Positions 22,098 through 35,743 are shown, counted from the stretch's first letter. The stretch: 64,000 nucleotides of DNA from Phymorhynchus buccinoides (GCA_017654935.2 CM065699.1:1063074-1127073); one strand, 5' to 3'. Program-made: numbers and translations. Notes: generated by a model not told the origin, from the letters alone.

Positions 22098-23292
22098 CTT
22101 CACCCACCCCTGTAACATCTTTCACTCTATCTTTATATATCGCTATCTCACCATCACAGTCCAGGCCCCGGTCCTCATCTTTAATGGAAGCCAAACTCTC
22201 GGGTGAAGTGGGCGAGCGGACTTCATCCTCGCTATCTCTATCTTTATATATCGCTATCTCACCATCACAGTTCAGGCCCCGGTCCTCATCTTTAATGGAA
22301 GCCAAACTCTCGGGTGAAGTGGGCGAGCGGACTTCATCCTCGCTATCTCTATCTTTATATATCGCTATCTCACCATCACAGTTCAGGCCCCGGTCCTCAT
22401 CTTTAATGGAAGCCAAACTCTCGGGTGAAGTGGGCGAGCGGACTTCATCCTCGCTATCTCTATCTTTATCTTTATATATCGCTATCTCACCATCACAGTT
22501 CAGGCCCCGGTCCTCATCTTTAATGGAAGCCAAACTCTCGGGTGAAGTGGGCGAGCGGACTTCATCCTCGCTATCTCTATCTTTATCTTTATATATCGCT
22601 ATCTCACCATCACAGTTCAGGCCCCGGTCCTCATCTTTAATGGAAGCCAAACTCTCGGGTGAAGTGGGCGAGCGGACTTCATCCTCGCTATCTCTATCTT
22701 TATCTTTATATATCGCTATCTCACCATCACAGTTCAGGCCCCGGTCCTCATCTTTAATGGAAGCCAAACTCTCGGGTGAAGTGGGCGAGCGGACTTCATC
22801 CTCGCTATCTCTATCTTTATCTTTATATATCGCTATCTCACCATCACAGTTCAGGCCCCGGTCCTCATCTTTAATGGAAGCCAAACTCTCGGGTGAAGTG
22901 GGCGAGCGGACTTCATCCTCGCTATTTCTATCTTTATATATCGCTATCTCACCATCACAGTTCAGGCCCCGGTCCTCATCTTTAATGGAAGCCAAACTCT
23001 CGGGTGAAGTGGGCGAGCGGACTTCATCCTCGCTATCTCTATCTTTATCTTTATATATCGCTATCTCACCATCACAGTCCAGGCCCCGGTCCTCATCTTT
23101 AATGGAAGCCAAACTCTCGGGTGAAGTGGGCGAGCGGACTTCATCCCCACTGGATGTTTCACTGTTTGACGACACGATCTCTCGTGTCAGCAGCTTCTTG
23201 ACAGTGACATCGTGTGCCACGTCAATGGGCGTCTGACCTTTGACATTGGGCTGATGGGCGTTGGCCCCGTGACGAAGCAAGATCGACACCAA
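22098..23292 (-). CDS. ANKRD11/12-like gene, exon E (last ankyrin unit plus acidic repeats)
   Basis: This exon has 1,195 nt. Acceptor cctttgtccccag|TTGGTG; donor GGTGAAG|gtaaag. It starts in phase 0 and ends in phase 1, matching D and F. It begins LVSILLRHGANAHQPNVKGQ and TPIDVAHDVTVKKLL, the end of the third and the fourth ankyrin repeat as in ANKRD11/12. A Ser/acidic linker SSNSETSSGD follows, then nine copies of a 37/39-residue unit (DEVRSPTSPESLASIKDEDR...EIAIYKD). The unit holds two SP/TP sites and is acidic. The vertebrate proteins also have an acidic serine-rich stretch here, but not this repeat. Confidence 0.85.
22125..23150 (-). repeat. 111/117-bp in-frame coding repeat in exon E, 9 copies
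   Basis: Units of 37 or 39 codons differ by one KD dipeptide (KDRDSE against KDKDRDSE). The first and last units encode GLDCDG, while the seven internal ones encode GLNCDG, so internal units probably spread from one variant. One unit has DRNSE. Nucleotide identity is near complete, suggesting recent expansion or concerted evolution. Confidence 0.95.
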
Positions 23293-23672
23293 CTGGGGAC
23301 AAAGGTCAGGGTCAGCAGGGTTAGCATTTGTCCAGGGGTCTCTTTTACTCTAGCTATACACCAATGTACAACATTTTAAGTGTAGACATGCACACACACA
23401 CACACAGACGGAATTCACAGACACATGCACACGTAGAAACACACACAAACTCACACGCACGTACAAGCACACTGACACACTTACACAGACACAAGTATTT
23501 GTTCGTTTTTGTTCTATCTTTGAATGGAAGGGTGCATCATTTCCCTAACCCCAAACCATTACTGTTCACCTACATTGCTCTCACTGCTTTCATTATTGTT
23601 CTTAATATCAAAATCAATATTTAAATTATTACTATTCTAAGGGTGAAACTTGGACAAAATGAAAAGCAGGCA
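23293..23672. other. Intron D-E: unique sequence with short CA tract
   Basis: It contains the acceptor tract of exon E and a CA-rich segment (about 23390-23490). No coding sequence was seen. Confidence 0.6.
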
Positions 23673-23875
23673 GGCCTGGGTGGGGTTAAGGGGCGGAGTT
23701 GTTTGTGTGGGTCAGGTTCATTGGGGCCTGGGTGGGGTTAAGGGGCGGAGTTGTTTGTGTGGGTCAGGTTCATTGGGGCCTGGGTGGGGTTAAGGGGCGG
23801 AGTTGTTTGTGTGGGTCAGGTTCATTGGGGCCTGGGTGGGGTTAAGGGGCGGAGTTGTTTGTGTGGGTCAGGAAG
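23673..23875. repeat. 52-bp tandem repeat, 4 copies
   Basis: GGCCTGGGTGGGGTTAAGGG starts at 23673, 23725, 23777 and 23829, exactly 52 bp apart and almost identical. It is intronic and not at an exon border. Confidence 0.95.
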
Positions 23876-24071
23876 CGAAGCCCCCGAAGCTAAGGCCTTT
23901 GTTGCACATTGTTACTAACACAATCGGGTCATTTAGAGACAGCATTCTCTTGCAGTTTTTTTAAACAATAATGATAAAACACTTTTTTTCTCATTTCAGG
24001 ATTCAGGATCTCTTGAAAACTAACAAAACCAAAATCATGATTCCTGCCATGTGGTATCATCCATACTATTC

Positions 24072-25830
<1,759 letters not shown>

Positions 25831-26235
25831 ATTCAACAGTAATGTTTTGTGCAACATTCAATGACACATTCTCATGTCAACAAATACATAGTACATTCTA
25901 GAATCCTGCTACTGTATTTGACGGACTCTACGGCGATCAGCTTCCCAGACTGAAACCACTGTACCTTATAATAGGATTGATAATATAGGAAGACAGGAAA
26001 AAAACTAAATCAGAATTTTGTGTCGAATTTAGGGGTTCGCCCTATATACAACTGTTTCACAGATCAAATAATTAAACATTTTATTATTGTCATTACTTTC
26101 TTGTTATTATCATCATGTAATCATTATTAAGATTCCCCCCTATCACAGAGACGGGCATCCTACGGTCATTGCACAAGTTCTACATTTTTTTCAATATTTC
26201 TCTTCAGTCATTACTGCTGTTCATAAACGCCATAC

Positions 26236-26427
26236 CAGCATAATCGGTGACGTTAACCGACGCCCCGGCTTTAATGAGGCGTCGTGCGTGTCTGACGTCG
26301 CCTCTTTTGGCCGCCAGGTGGAGCTGCGTCTCTCCACGCTCGTTGCGCTTGTTAACCTTTTTGTCGGCCGGCGTGCGCTTGGTGGAGGTCACCGAGGGGG
26401 GAGGGGAGGAGGGCTTGGGCGAGGAAT
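26236..26427 (-). CDS. ANKRD11/12-like gene, exon C (ankyrin repeat 1)
   Basis: This exon has 192 nt. Acceptor gtgtgatcccag|ATTCCTC; donor GATTATGCTG|gtatgg. The first two bases complete exon B's phase-1 end (G|AT, Asp); it ends in phase 1. It encodes SSPKPSSPPPSVTSTKRTPA, then DKKVNKRNERGETQLHLAAK, RGDVRHARRLIKAGASVNVT and DYA. The 'KVNKRNERGET' entry into the first ankyrin unit is diagnostic of ANKRD11/12. Confidence 0.95.
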
Positions 26428-27240
26428 CTGGGATCACACATGAACAGTCAGACACACTGCTATAATCTGGGATCATACGTCAACAGTCAGACACACTGCT
26501 ATAATCTGGGATCACACGTCAACAGTCAGACACACTGCTATAATCTGGGATCACACGTCAACAGTCAGACAGACTGCTATAATCTGGGATCACACGTGAA
26601 CAGTTAGACACACTGCTATAATCTGGGATCGCACGTCAACAGTCAGACACACTGCTATAATCTGGGATCACACGTGAACAGTTAGACACACTGCTATAAT
26701 CTGGGATCACACGTCAACAGTCAGACACACTGCTATAATCTGGGATCACACGTCAACAGTCAGACACACTGCTATAATCTGGGATCACACGTGAACAGTC
26801 AGACACACTGCTATAATCTGGGATCACACGTCAACAGTCAGACACACTGCTATAATCTGGGATCACACGTCAACAGTCAGACACACTGCTATAATCTGGG
26901 ATCACACATGAACAGTCAGACACACTGCTATAATCTGGGATCACACATGAACAGTCAGACACACTGCTATAATCTGGGATCACACGTCAACAGTCAGACA
27001 GACTGCTATAATCTGGGATCACACGTCAACAGTCAGACACACTGCTATAATCTGGGATCACACGTCAACAGATACACATACTGCTATAATCTGGGATCGC
27101 ACGTCAACAGTTAGACACACTGCTATAATCTGGGATCACATGTCAACAGATACACATACTGCTATAATCTGGGATCGCACGTCAACAGTTAGACACACTG
27201 CTATAATCTGGGATCACACGTCAACAGATACACATACTGC
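26428..27240 (-). repeat. 39-bp array carrying copies of the exon C acceptor site
   Basis: About 20 copies of CTGGGATCACACGTCAACAG TCAGACACACTGCTATAAT. On the minus strand each unit is a full acceptor, gtgtgtctgactgttgacgtgtgatcccag, ending at the same CCCAG|ATT as the true site. The array begins exactly at the exon border. A 39-nt step keeps the reading frame. The nearest unit reads open (13 codons, TGTTCATGT), but most others carry TGA at the gttgac/gtTGAc position. Confidence 0.92.
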
Positions 27241-27711
27241 TATAATACAGTCCAACATATGTTAGACATATTGCTATAATACAGTCCAATATAATCTAAC
27301 ACAGTGCGCATGAAAATAAAATAACCAGGGAAAATGTACACATGCATGCCTTGCTCACAGACAGACAGACACAGAGAAATCATCATCCAGTAAAAAGTAT
27401 GCAGCTTCCACATACTGCTTTTTTGTTGCTATGGAAACAATGCTATTGACACTATGCTTCATTACAAGAAATACAGGACATAAGGAAGACAGGAGGGAGG
27501 GAGGGAGGGGGGCCAGAAGGCAGAGGGAAAAGGGATGGGTGTTGGCTAATTGGTTGTAGCTTCCTTCTTCACATCTCATCCACATTTCATCCCCAGACAG
27601 CAGACCAGTTACCAGATTTTGTTCCGATATATTCCCATTTTCTGGGGCCATTTCATCCTGAGGACAGCTGGCTTCTGTGCCCAGAACCAACATGTGCCGG
27701 ATGATGAAGCC
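27241..27711. other. Intron B-C: no gene seen
   Basis: It contains the degenerate end of the 39-bp array, a GGGAGGGAGGGAGG purine stretch (about 27490) and otherwise unremarkable sequence. A 112-codon minus frame (27355-27693) has no recognisable domain. Confidence 0.5.
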
Positions 27712-28268
27712 CAGACCTATTTACCCTTATAATGAACCACCTGGAATTTGCCACAGAAAACCCCGGAATTTGATAGAGAAAAAACAGAGTTCACATCGCA
27801 ATGTTGCTTATGCCGCCATGCGAAATTTTGAAGTCCACGTTGCAGTACTTGCAGTGTGCATGCTCGTCTCCCAAACGCGAACTTGTTATTCCTGGCACTT
27901 TGAAATACTTTAGAGAAAACTTCTGCTTCACTTTTGGCCGTTTCGCCCTATCACTGCTGTCGCTTGTCGAAGATTTCTGGCGCTTGCCACCTGCGGTTGA
28001 CTTGCCTGACATGTTTGGCGCAAAATTACAATCTCTGCCAACAAGAAATACAATCATTGGTTGAGGGGGGGCCACGGACCAATGAAAAATCGCGTCTCAG
28101 AACTCCAAGGTTTCGGTCAACCCTTGCGTCTTTTCATACAAATGGAATGATAGACGGTTTTTCGAAATCCCGGGATTTTCACTGTTCACCCGGAATTTAT
28201 TATTTTACCCAGAATTTTTGCAAATTCCCGGGATAATTCCGGCAAAACCGGGAGGGTAAACATGTCTG
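27712..28268 (-). mobile_element. hAT-like element with 6-bp target duplication and zinc-finger fragment
   Basis: Terminal repeats CAGACCTATTTACCC (27712-27726) and the complement of CAGACATGTTTACCC (28254-28268) are flanked by GAAGCC on both sides (27706-27711 and 28269-28274). The interior encodes, on the minus strand from about 28015, MSGKSTAGGKRQKSS and a finger AHCKYCNVDFKISHGG. This is related in type to the finger of the 10320-10998 element. There is no transposase core, so it is non-autonomous or internally deleted. Confidence 0.8.
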
Positions 28269-28275
28269 GAAGCCA

Positions 28276-31200
28276 CAGACTGTGGACCATTGTGGTGGAC
28301 CATTGTGGTGGGTCATTGTGGTGGACCATTGTGGTGGGTCATTGTGGTGGACCATTGTGGTGGACCATTGTGGTGGGTCATTGTGGTGGACCATTGTGGT
28401 GGACCATTGTGGTGGGTCATTGTGGTGGACCATTGTGGTGGACATTGTGGTGGGTCATTGTGGTGGACCATTGTGGTGGGTCATTGTGGTGGACCATTGT
28501 GGTGGGTCATTGTGGTGGACCATTGTGGTGGGTCATTGTGGTGGACCATTGTGGTGGACCATTGTGGTGGACCATTGTGGTGGGTCATTGTGGTGGACCA
28601 TTGTGGTGGGTCATTGTGGTGGACCATTGTGGTGGGTCATTGTGGTGGACCATTGTGGTGGGTCATTGTGGTGGACCATTGTGGTGGGTCATTGTGGTGG
28701 ACCATTGTGGTGGGTCATTGTGGTGGGTCATTGTGGTGGGTCATTGTGGTGGGTCATTGTGGTGGGTCATTGTGGTGGGTCATTGTGGTGGACCATTGTG
28801 GTGGACCATTGTGGTGGACCATTGTGGTGGACCATTGTGGTGGACCATTGTGGTGGACCATTGTGGTGGACCATTGTGGTGGGTCATTGTGGTGGACCAT
28901 TGTGGTGGGTCATTGTGGTGGACCATTGTGGTGGACCATTGTGGTGGACCATTGTGGTGGGTCATTGTGGTGGACCATTGTGGTGGGTCATTGTGGTGGA
29001 CCATTGTGGTGGGTCATTGTGGTGGACCATTGTGGTGGGTCATTGTGGTGGACCATTGTGGTGGGTCATTGTGGTGGGTCATTGTGGTGGACCATTGTGG
29101 TGGGTCATTGTGGTGGACCATTGTGGTGGGTCATTGTGGTGGACATTGTGGTGGACATTGTGGTGGGTCATTGTGGTGGACCATTGTGGTGGGTCATTGT
29201 GGTGGACCATTGTGGTGGGTGGTGGGTCATTGTGGTGGACCATTGTGGTGGACCATTGTGGTGGACCATTGTGGTGGACCATTGTGGTGGACCATTGTGG
29301 TGGACCATTGTGGTGGACCATTGTGGTGGACCATTGTGGTGGGTCATTGTGGTGGACCATTGTGGTGGGTCATTGTGGTGGACCATTGTGGTGGGTCATT
29401 GTGGTGGACCATTGTGGTGGGTCATTGTGGTGGACCATTGTGGTGGACCATTGTGGTGGGTCATTGTGGTGGACCATTGTGGTGGACCATTGTGGTGGAC
29501 CATTGTGGTGGACCATTGTGGTGGGTCATTGTGGTGGACCATTGTGGTGGGTCATTGTGGTGGACCATTGTGGTGGACCATTGTGGTGGGTCATTGTGGT
29601 GGACCATTGTGGTGGACCATTGTGGTGGGTCATTGTGGTGGACCATTGTGGTGGGTCATTGTGGTGGGTCATTGTGGTGGACCATTGTGGTGGGTCATTG
29701 TGGTGGGTCATTGTGGTGGACCATTGTGGTGGGTCATTGTGGTGGGTCATTGTGGTGGACCATTGTGGTGGGTCATTGTGGTGGACCATTGTGGTGGACC
29801 ATTGTGGTGGACCATTGTGGTGGACCATTGTGGTGGGTCATTGTGGTGGACCATTGTGGTGGGTCATTGTGGTGGACCATTGTGGTGGGTGGTGGGTCAT
29901 TGTGGTGGACCATTGTGGTGGGTCATTGTGGTGGACCATTGTGGTGGGTCATTGTGGTGGACCATTGTGGTGGGTCATTGTGGTGGACCATTGTGGTGGG
30001 TCATTGTGGTGGGTCACCATTGTGGTGGGTCATTGTGGTGGGTCATTGTGGTGGGTCATTGTGGTGGACCATTGTGGTGGGTCATTGTGGTGGGTCATTG
30101 TGGTGGACCATTGTGGTGGACCATTGTGGTGGACCATTGTGGTGGACCATTGTGGTGGACCATTGTGGTGGACCATTGTGGTGGACCATTGTGGTGGACC
30201 ATTGTGGTGGGTCATTGTGGTGGACCATTGTGGTGGACCATTGTGGTGGACCATTGTGGTGGACCATTGTGGTGGGTCATTGTGGTGGACCATTGTGGTG
30301 GACCATTGTGGTGGGTCATTGTGGTGGACCATTGTGGTGGACCATTGTGGTGGACCATTGTGGTGGACCATTGTGGTGGGTCATTGTGGTGGACCATTGT
30401 GGTGGGTCATTGTGGTGGACCATTGTGGTGGGTCATTGTGGTGGACCATTGTGGTGGGTCATTGTGGTGGACCATTGTGGTGGGTCATTGTGGTGGACCA
30501 TTGTGGTGGGTCATTGTGGTGGGTCATTGTGGTGGACCATTGTGGTGGGTCATTGTGGTGGGTCATTGTGGTGGACCATTGTGGTGGACCATTGTGGTGG
30601 GTCATTGTGGTGGACCATTGTGGTGGGTCATTGTGGTGGGTCATTGTGGTGGACCATTGTGGTGGACCATTGTGGTGGGTCATTGTGGTGGGTCATTGTG
30701 GTGGGTGTGGTGGACCATTGTGGTGGGTCATTGTGGTGGACCATTGTGGTGGACCATTGTGGTGGACCATTGTGGTGGACCATTGTGGTGGACATTGTGG
30801 TGGACCATTGTGGTGGACCATTGTGGTGGGTCATTGTGGTGGACCATTGTGGTGGACCATTGTGGTGGACCATTGTGGTGGGTCATTGTGGTGGACCATT
30901 GTGGTGGACCATTGTGGTGGGTCATTGTGGTGGGTCATTGTGGTGGACATTGTGGTGGGTCATTGTGGTGGACCATTGTGGTGGACCATTGTGGTGGGTC
31001 ATTGTGGTGGACCATTGTGGTGGACCATTGTGGTGGGTCATTGTGGTGGACCATTGTGGTGGACCATTGTGGTGGGTCATTGTGGTGGACCATTGTGGTG
31101 GACCATTGTGGTGGGTCATTGTGGTGGACCATTGTGGTGGGTCATTGTGGTGGACCATTGTGGTGGGTCATTGTGGTGGACCATTGTGGTGGGTCATTGT

Positions 31201-31925
31201 GGTGGACCATTGTGGTGGACCATTGTGGTGGGTCATTGTGGTGGGTCATTGTGGTGGGTCATTGTGGTGGACCATTGTGGTGGACCATTGTGGTGGACCA
31301 TTGTGGTGGACCATTGTGGTGGACCATTGTGGTGGGTCATTGTGGTGGACCATTGTGGTGGGTCATTGTGGTGGACCATTGTGGTGGACCATTGTGGTGG
31401 GTGGGTCATTGTGGTGGACCATTGTGGTGGACCATTGTGGTGGGTCATTGTGGTGGACCATTGTGGTGGGTCATTGTGGTGGGTCATTGTGGTGGACCAT
31501 TGTGGTGGGTCATTGTGGTGGGTCATTGTGGTGGACCATTGTGGTGGGTCATTGTGGTGGACAGTGGACATTGTGGTGGACCATTGTGGTGGGTGATTGT
31601 GGTGGACCATTGTGGTGGGTGATTGTGGTGGACCATTGTGGTGGGTGATTGTGGTGGACCATTGTGGTGGGTGATTGTGGTGGACCATTGTGGTGGGTGA
31701 TTGTGGTGGACCATTGTGGTGGACCATTGTGGTGGGTGGTGGGTCATTATGGTGGACCATTGTGGTGGACCATTGTGGTGGGTCATTGTGGTGGACCATT
31801 GTGGTGGGTCATTGTGGTGGACCATTGTGGTGGGTCATTGTGGTGGACCATTGTGGTGGGTCATTGTGGTGGACAGTGTGGGTCATTGTGGTGGGTCATT
31901 GTGGTGGACATTGTGGTGGACCATT
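28276..31925. repeat. 13-bp minisatellite with two unit types, about 280 copies
   Basis: Units are GGACCATTGTGGT and GGGTCATTGTGGT in irregular order over 3.6 kb, with rare 10-bp or 8-bp slips (for example 28440, 29150, 29218, 30705). A GGGTGATTGTGGT variant clusters at 31590-31700. The 13-bp unit has no stop in any plus frame, so three overlapping ORFs of 1,104-1,128 codons are artefacts. It is intronic (B-C). Confidence 0.97.
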
Positions 31926-32030
31926 TGTGGTGGAGCCCTCTTCCTGCCTCACACGTCTCATGATGGTGGACCATTTGTGGTGGAGCCCTCTTCTTGCCTC
32001 ACACATCTCATGACGCTGGGTCTCCACAGT
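31926..32030. repeat. Two-copy 51-bp segment at the minisatellite edge
   Basis: CCATTTGTGGTGGAGCCCTC TTC(C/T)TGCCTCACAC occurs twice (about 31920 and 31971). The flank of the minisatellite has been duplicated with part of a unit. Confidence 0.8.
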
Positions 32031-32054
32031 CTACCGGAAATGTTATGGTTCCAA

Positions 32055-33325
32055 CGGACGAAGACAGGAGGAGTGGAGTTACAGGGGCAGGCCTAACAAC
32101 CCACCATGCTCTACGGTGCCAGACCTGGCCAGGGGGAGTGCAGTTACAGGGGCAGGCCTAACAACCCACCATGCTCTACGGTGCCAGACCTGGCCAGGGG
32201 GAGTGGAGTTACAGGGGCAGGCCTAACAACCCACCATGCTCTACGGTGCCAGACCTGGCCAGGGGGAGTGGAGTTACAGGGGCAGGCCTAACAACCCACC
32301 ATGCTCTACGGTGCCAGACCTGGCCAGGGGGAGTGCAGTTACAGGGGCAGGCCTAACAACCCACCATGCTCTACGGTGCCAGACCTGGCCAGGGGGAGTG
32401 GAGTTACAGGGGCAGGCCTAACAACCCACCATGCTCTACGGTGCCAGACCTGGCCAGGGGGAGTGGAGTTACAGGGGCAGGCCTAACAACCCACCATGCT
32501 CTACGGTGCCAGACCTGGCCAGGGGGAGTGGAGTTACAGGGGCAGGCCTAACAACCCACCATGCTCTACGGTGCCAGACCTGGCCAGGGGGAGTGGAGTT
32601 ACAGGGGCAGGCCTAACAACCCACCATGCTCTACGGTGCCAGACCTGGCCAGGGGGAGTGGAGTTACAGGGGCAGGCCTAACAACCCACCATGCTCTACG
32701 GTGCCAGACCTGGCCAGGGGGAGTGGAGTTACAGGGGCAGGCCTAACAACCCACCATGATCTACGGTGCCAGACCTGGCCAGGGGGAGTGGAGTTACAGG
32801 GGCAGGCCTAACAACCCACCATGCTCTACGGTGCCAGACCTGGCCAGGGGGAGTGGAGTTACAGGGGCAGGCCTAACAACCCACCATGCTCTACGGTGCC
32901 AGACCTGGCCAGGGGGAGTGGAGTTACAGGGGCAGGCCTAACAACCCACCATGATCTACGGTGCCAGACCTGGCCAGGGGGAGTGGAGTTACAGGGGCAG
33001 GCCTAACAACCCACCATGCTCTACGGTGCCAGACCTGGCCAGGGGGAGTGGAGTTACAGGGGCAGGCCTAACAACCCACCATGATCTACGGTGCCAGACC
33101 TGGCCAGGGGGAGTGGAGTTACAGGGGCAGGCCTAACAACCCACCATTCTCTACGGTGCCAGACCTGGCCAGGGGGAGTGGAGTTACAGGGGCAGGCCTA
33201 ACAACCCACCATTCTCTACGGTGCCAGACCTGGCCAGGGGGAGTGGAGTTACAGGGGCAGGCCTAACAACCCACCATTCTCTACGGTGCCAGACCTGGCC
33301 AGGGGGAGTGGAGTTACAGGGGCAG
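32055..33325. repeat. 65-bp tandem array, about 20 copies
   Basis: ATGCTCTACGGTGCCAGACC recurs every 65 bp with almost no divergence; changes are limited to gtgCag/gtgGag and atgCtc/atgAtc/attctc. On the minus strand each unit contains aactccactccccctggccag, a pyrimidine-rich tract ending in AG. It ends about 120 bp from the donor of exon B, so it is not border-linked. Confidence 0.97.
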
Positions 33326-33447
33326 CTCTGGGGCAGCCGCACTGATCTGGAGAAGACTGCCAACTTTGTCACAGCTACAGGTTTAACAGTCTGACAGTGA
33401 CACTGCCAAACGCAATGAATGCAGAACGAGCATACAAACTGACTGAC

Positions 33448-33633
33448 CTCCCTGCTGCGTCTCATCAGTCATGCGCAGCAGCAGTGCCATCTGCTGTCTT
33501 TCCGACAGCGGCACGCCATGGCTGCGCACGTTGCCACCTGTGACGCCCCGCGGAGACGAGCTGTTGCCGGGGTCAGGGGTGGAGGGGTCAAAGCCCAGAG
33601 GTCGCTTCCTCTTGGCCCCACTCACCTTCTTGT
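33448..33633 (-). CDS. ANKRD11/12-like gene, exon B
   Basis: This exon has 186 nt. Acceptor gttggctgtttcag|ACAAGAAG; donor GGGAG|gtcagt. Two bases complete exon A's phase-1 end (G|AC, Asp); it ends in phase 1. It encodes KKVSGAKRKRPLGFDPSTPD, then GNVRSHGVPLSERQQMALLL and RMTDETQQG. The PLSERQQ-ALL motif just ahead of the ankyrin block matches the same position in vertebrate ANKRD11/12. The KRKRP cluster could be a nuclear localisation signal. Confidence 0.9.
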
Positions 33634-33908
33634 CTGAAACAGCCAACAGACACGCTGAAATAACACATGTAACAACAGACACGCTGAAATAACACATGTA
33701 ACAACAGACACGCTGAAATAACACATGTAACAACAGACACGCTGAAATAACACATGTAACAACAGACACGCTGAAATAACACATGTAACAACAGACACGC
33801 TGAAATAACACATGTAACAACAGACACGCTGAAATAACACATGTAACAACAGACACGCTGAAATAACACATGTAACAACAGACACGCTGAAATAACACAT
33901 GTAACAAC
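33634..33908 (-). repeat. 29-bp array of acceptor-like units upstream of exon B
   Basis: Nine near-identical copies of ACAGACACGCTGAAATAACA CATGTAACA. On the minus strand each unit ends in gttatttcag, a good acceptor. The real acceptor (ggctgtttcag) follows the last partial unit (cgtgtctgttg) directly. A 29-nt step is not frame-preserving. Confidence 0.9.
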
Positions 33909-33989
33909 AACAGCATAAAAAAACCTAAAATAATTATGCAGGTTTGTTCTATTTGGCCCCTGCTCATTTTCTTGTGCACAACGTCCAAA

Positions 33990-35290
33990 TACATGTTGGA
34001 TCATGTGGGGCCAGGCATGGTCTAGCTGCCACCCCCAGTTGGATCATGTGGGGCCAGGCATGGTCTAGCTCAGTTTATCTCCACGGCATAACTACCACCC
34101 CTAGTTGGATCATGTGGGGCCAGGCATGGTCTAGCTGCCACCCCCAGTTGGATCATGTAGGGCCAGGCATGGTCTAGCTCAGTTTATCTCCACGGCATAA
34201 CTACCACCCCTAGTTGGATCATGTGGGGCCAGGCATGGTCTAGCTCAGTTTATCTCCACGGCATAACTACTACCCCTAGTTGGATCATGTGGGGCCAGGC
34301 ATGGTCTAGCTCAGTTTATCTCCACGGCATAACTACCACCCCTAGTTGGATCATGTGGGGCCAGGCATGGTCTAGCTCAGTTTATCTCCACGGCATAACT
34401 ACCACCCCTAGTTGGATCATGTGGGGCCAGGCATGGTCTAGCTCAGTTTATCTCCACGGCATAACTACCACCCCTAGTTGGATCATGTGGGGCCAGGCAT
34501 GGTCTAGCTCAGTTTATCTCCACGGCATAACTACCACCCCTAGTTGGATCATGTGGGGCCAGGCATGGTCTAGCTCAGTTTATCTCCACGGCATAACTAC
34601 TACCCCTAGTTGGATCATGTGGGGCCAGGCATGGTCTAGCTCAGTTTATCTCCACGGCATAACTACTACCCCCAGTTGGATCATGTGGGGCCAGGCATGG
34701 TCTAGCTCAGTTTATCTCCACGGCATAACTACTACCCCTAGTTGGATCATGTGGGGCCAGGCATGGTCTAGCTCAGTTTATCTCCACGGCATAACTACCA
34801 CCCCTAGTTGGATCATGTGGGGCCAGGCATGGTCTAGCTCAGTTTATCTCCACGGCATAACTACTACCCCCAGTTGGATCATGTGGGGCCAGGCATGGTC
34901 TAGCTCAGTTTATCTCCACGGCATAACTACCACCCCTAGTTGGATCATGTGGGGCCAGGCATGGTCTAGCTCAGTTTATCTCCACGGCATAACTACTACC
35001 CCCAGTTGGATCATGTGGGGCCAGGCATGGTCTAGCTCAGTTTATCTCCACGGCATAACTACCACCCCTAGTTGGATCATGTGGGGCCAGGCATGGTCTA
35101 GCTCAGTTTATCTCCACGGCATAACTACTACCCCCAGCTGGATCATGTGGGGCCAGGCATGGTCTAGCTCAGTTTATCTCCACGGCATAACTACTACCCC
35201 CAGCTGGATCATGTGGGGCCAGGCATGGTCTAGCTCAGTTTATCTCCACGGCATAACTACTACCCCCAGCTGGATCATGTGGGGTCATGG
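33990..35290. repeat. 66-bp tandem array, about 19 copies
   Basis: TTGGATCATGTGGGGCCAGG CATGGTCTAGCTCAG plus the CATAACTACCACCCCTAG tail repeats every 66 bp. The first two units are rearranged and shorter. It is open in one plus frame for 359 codons only because 66 is a multiple of three. It lies inside the A-B intron. Confidence 0.97.
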
Positions 35291-35384
35291 TAACTGATCA
35301 AGGAACTACTGGGATAAATGAAGACTTAAACGAACTTTACTGAAATTCACTTTGGCCCGTGACACTGACCTTCATTGTAATAGG

Positions 35385-35743
35385 GGTCAGGGGTCAACAG
35401 TTTACTAAATAACCTTGACCTTCATCGTCTAAGTGGTCATAGGTCAACAGTGTACAGAATGACCTTGACCTGTGACACTGACATTCACCGCAAAGGGGGT
35501 CAGGGGTCAACAGTTTACTCATGATCCCGACACTGACTTTCATCGTCTTAGGGGTCAACAGTTTACTAAATAACCTTGACCTGTGACACTGACCTAAATC
35601 GTCTAAGGGGTCAGGGGTCAACAGTTTACTCAATGACTTTGACACTGTCATCGTCTTAGGGGTCAACAGTTTACTAAATGACCATGACCTGTGACACTGA
35701 CCTTTGTCTAGTTTACTAAATGATCTTGACCTGTGACACTGAC
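35385..35743 (-). repeat. Degenerate array carrying copies of the exon A donor site
   Basis: About six units of 45-65 bp. On the minus strand they contain an exon-like end CTGTTGACCCCTGACCCCTT..GACGATGAAG followed by gtcagtgtcac and an intron-like TTGACC...AGTAAA tail. About 31 nt of exon A are copied with the donor. Copies are diverged and partly truncated, so this array is older than most others here. Confidence 0.85.

Noticed and set aside
22184..23236. 350-codon plus-strand ORF
   Set aside because: Antisense shadow of the coding repeat in exon E.
26428..27240. CRISPR-like repeat pattern
   Set aside because: Units are contiguous without unique spacers; eukaryotic tandem repeat.
28262..31648. 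Three overlapping plus-strand ORFs of more than 1,100 codons
   Set aside because: They result from a 13-bp repeat with no stop in any frame; all three frames have the same 13-residue period and there is no start context or domain.
32055..33325. Satellite or centromere-type array
   Set aside because: Only about 1.3 kb and inside an intron; one of many different short arrays, with no higher-order satellite block.
34221..35297. 359-codon plus-strand ORF with a 22-aa repeat
   Set aside because: A 66-bp array, antisense to the gene and in an intron; open only because the unit is a multiple of three.
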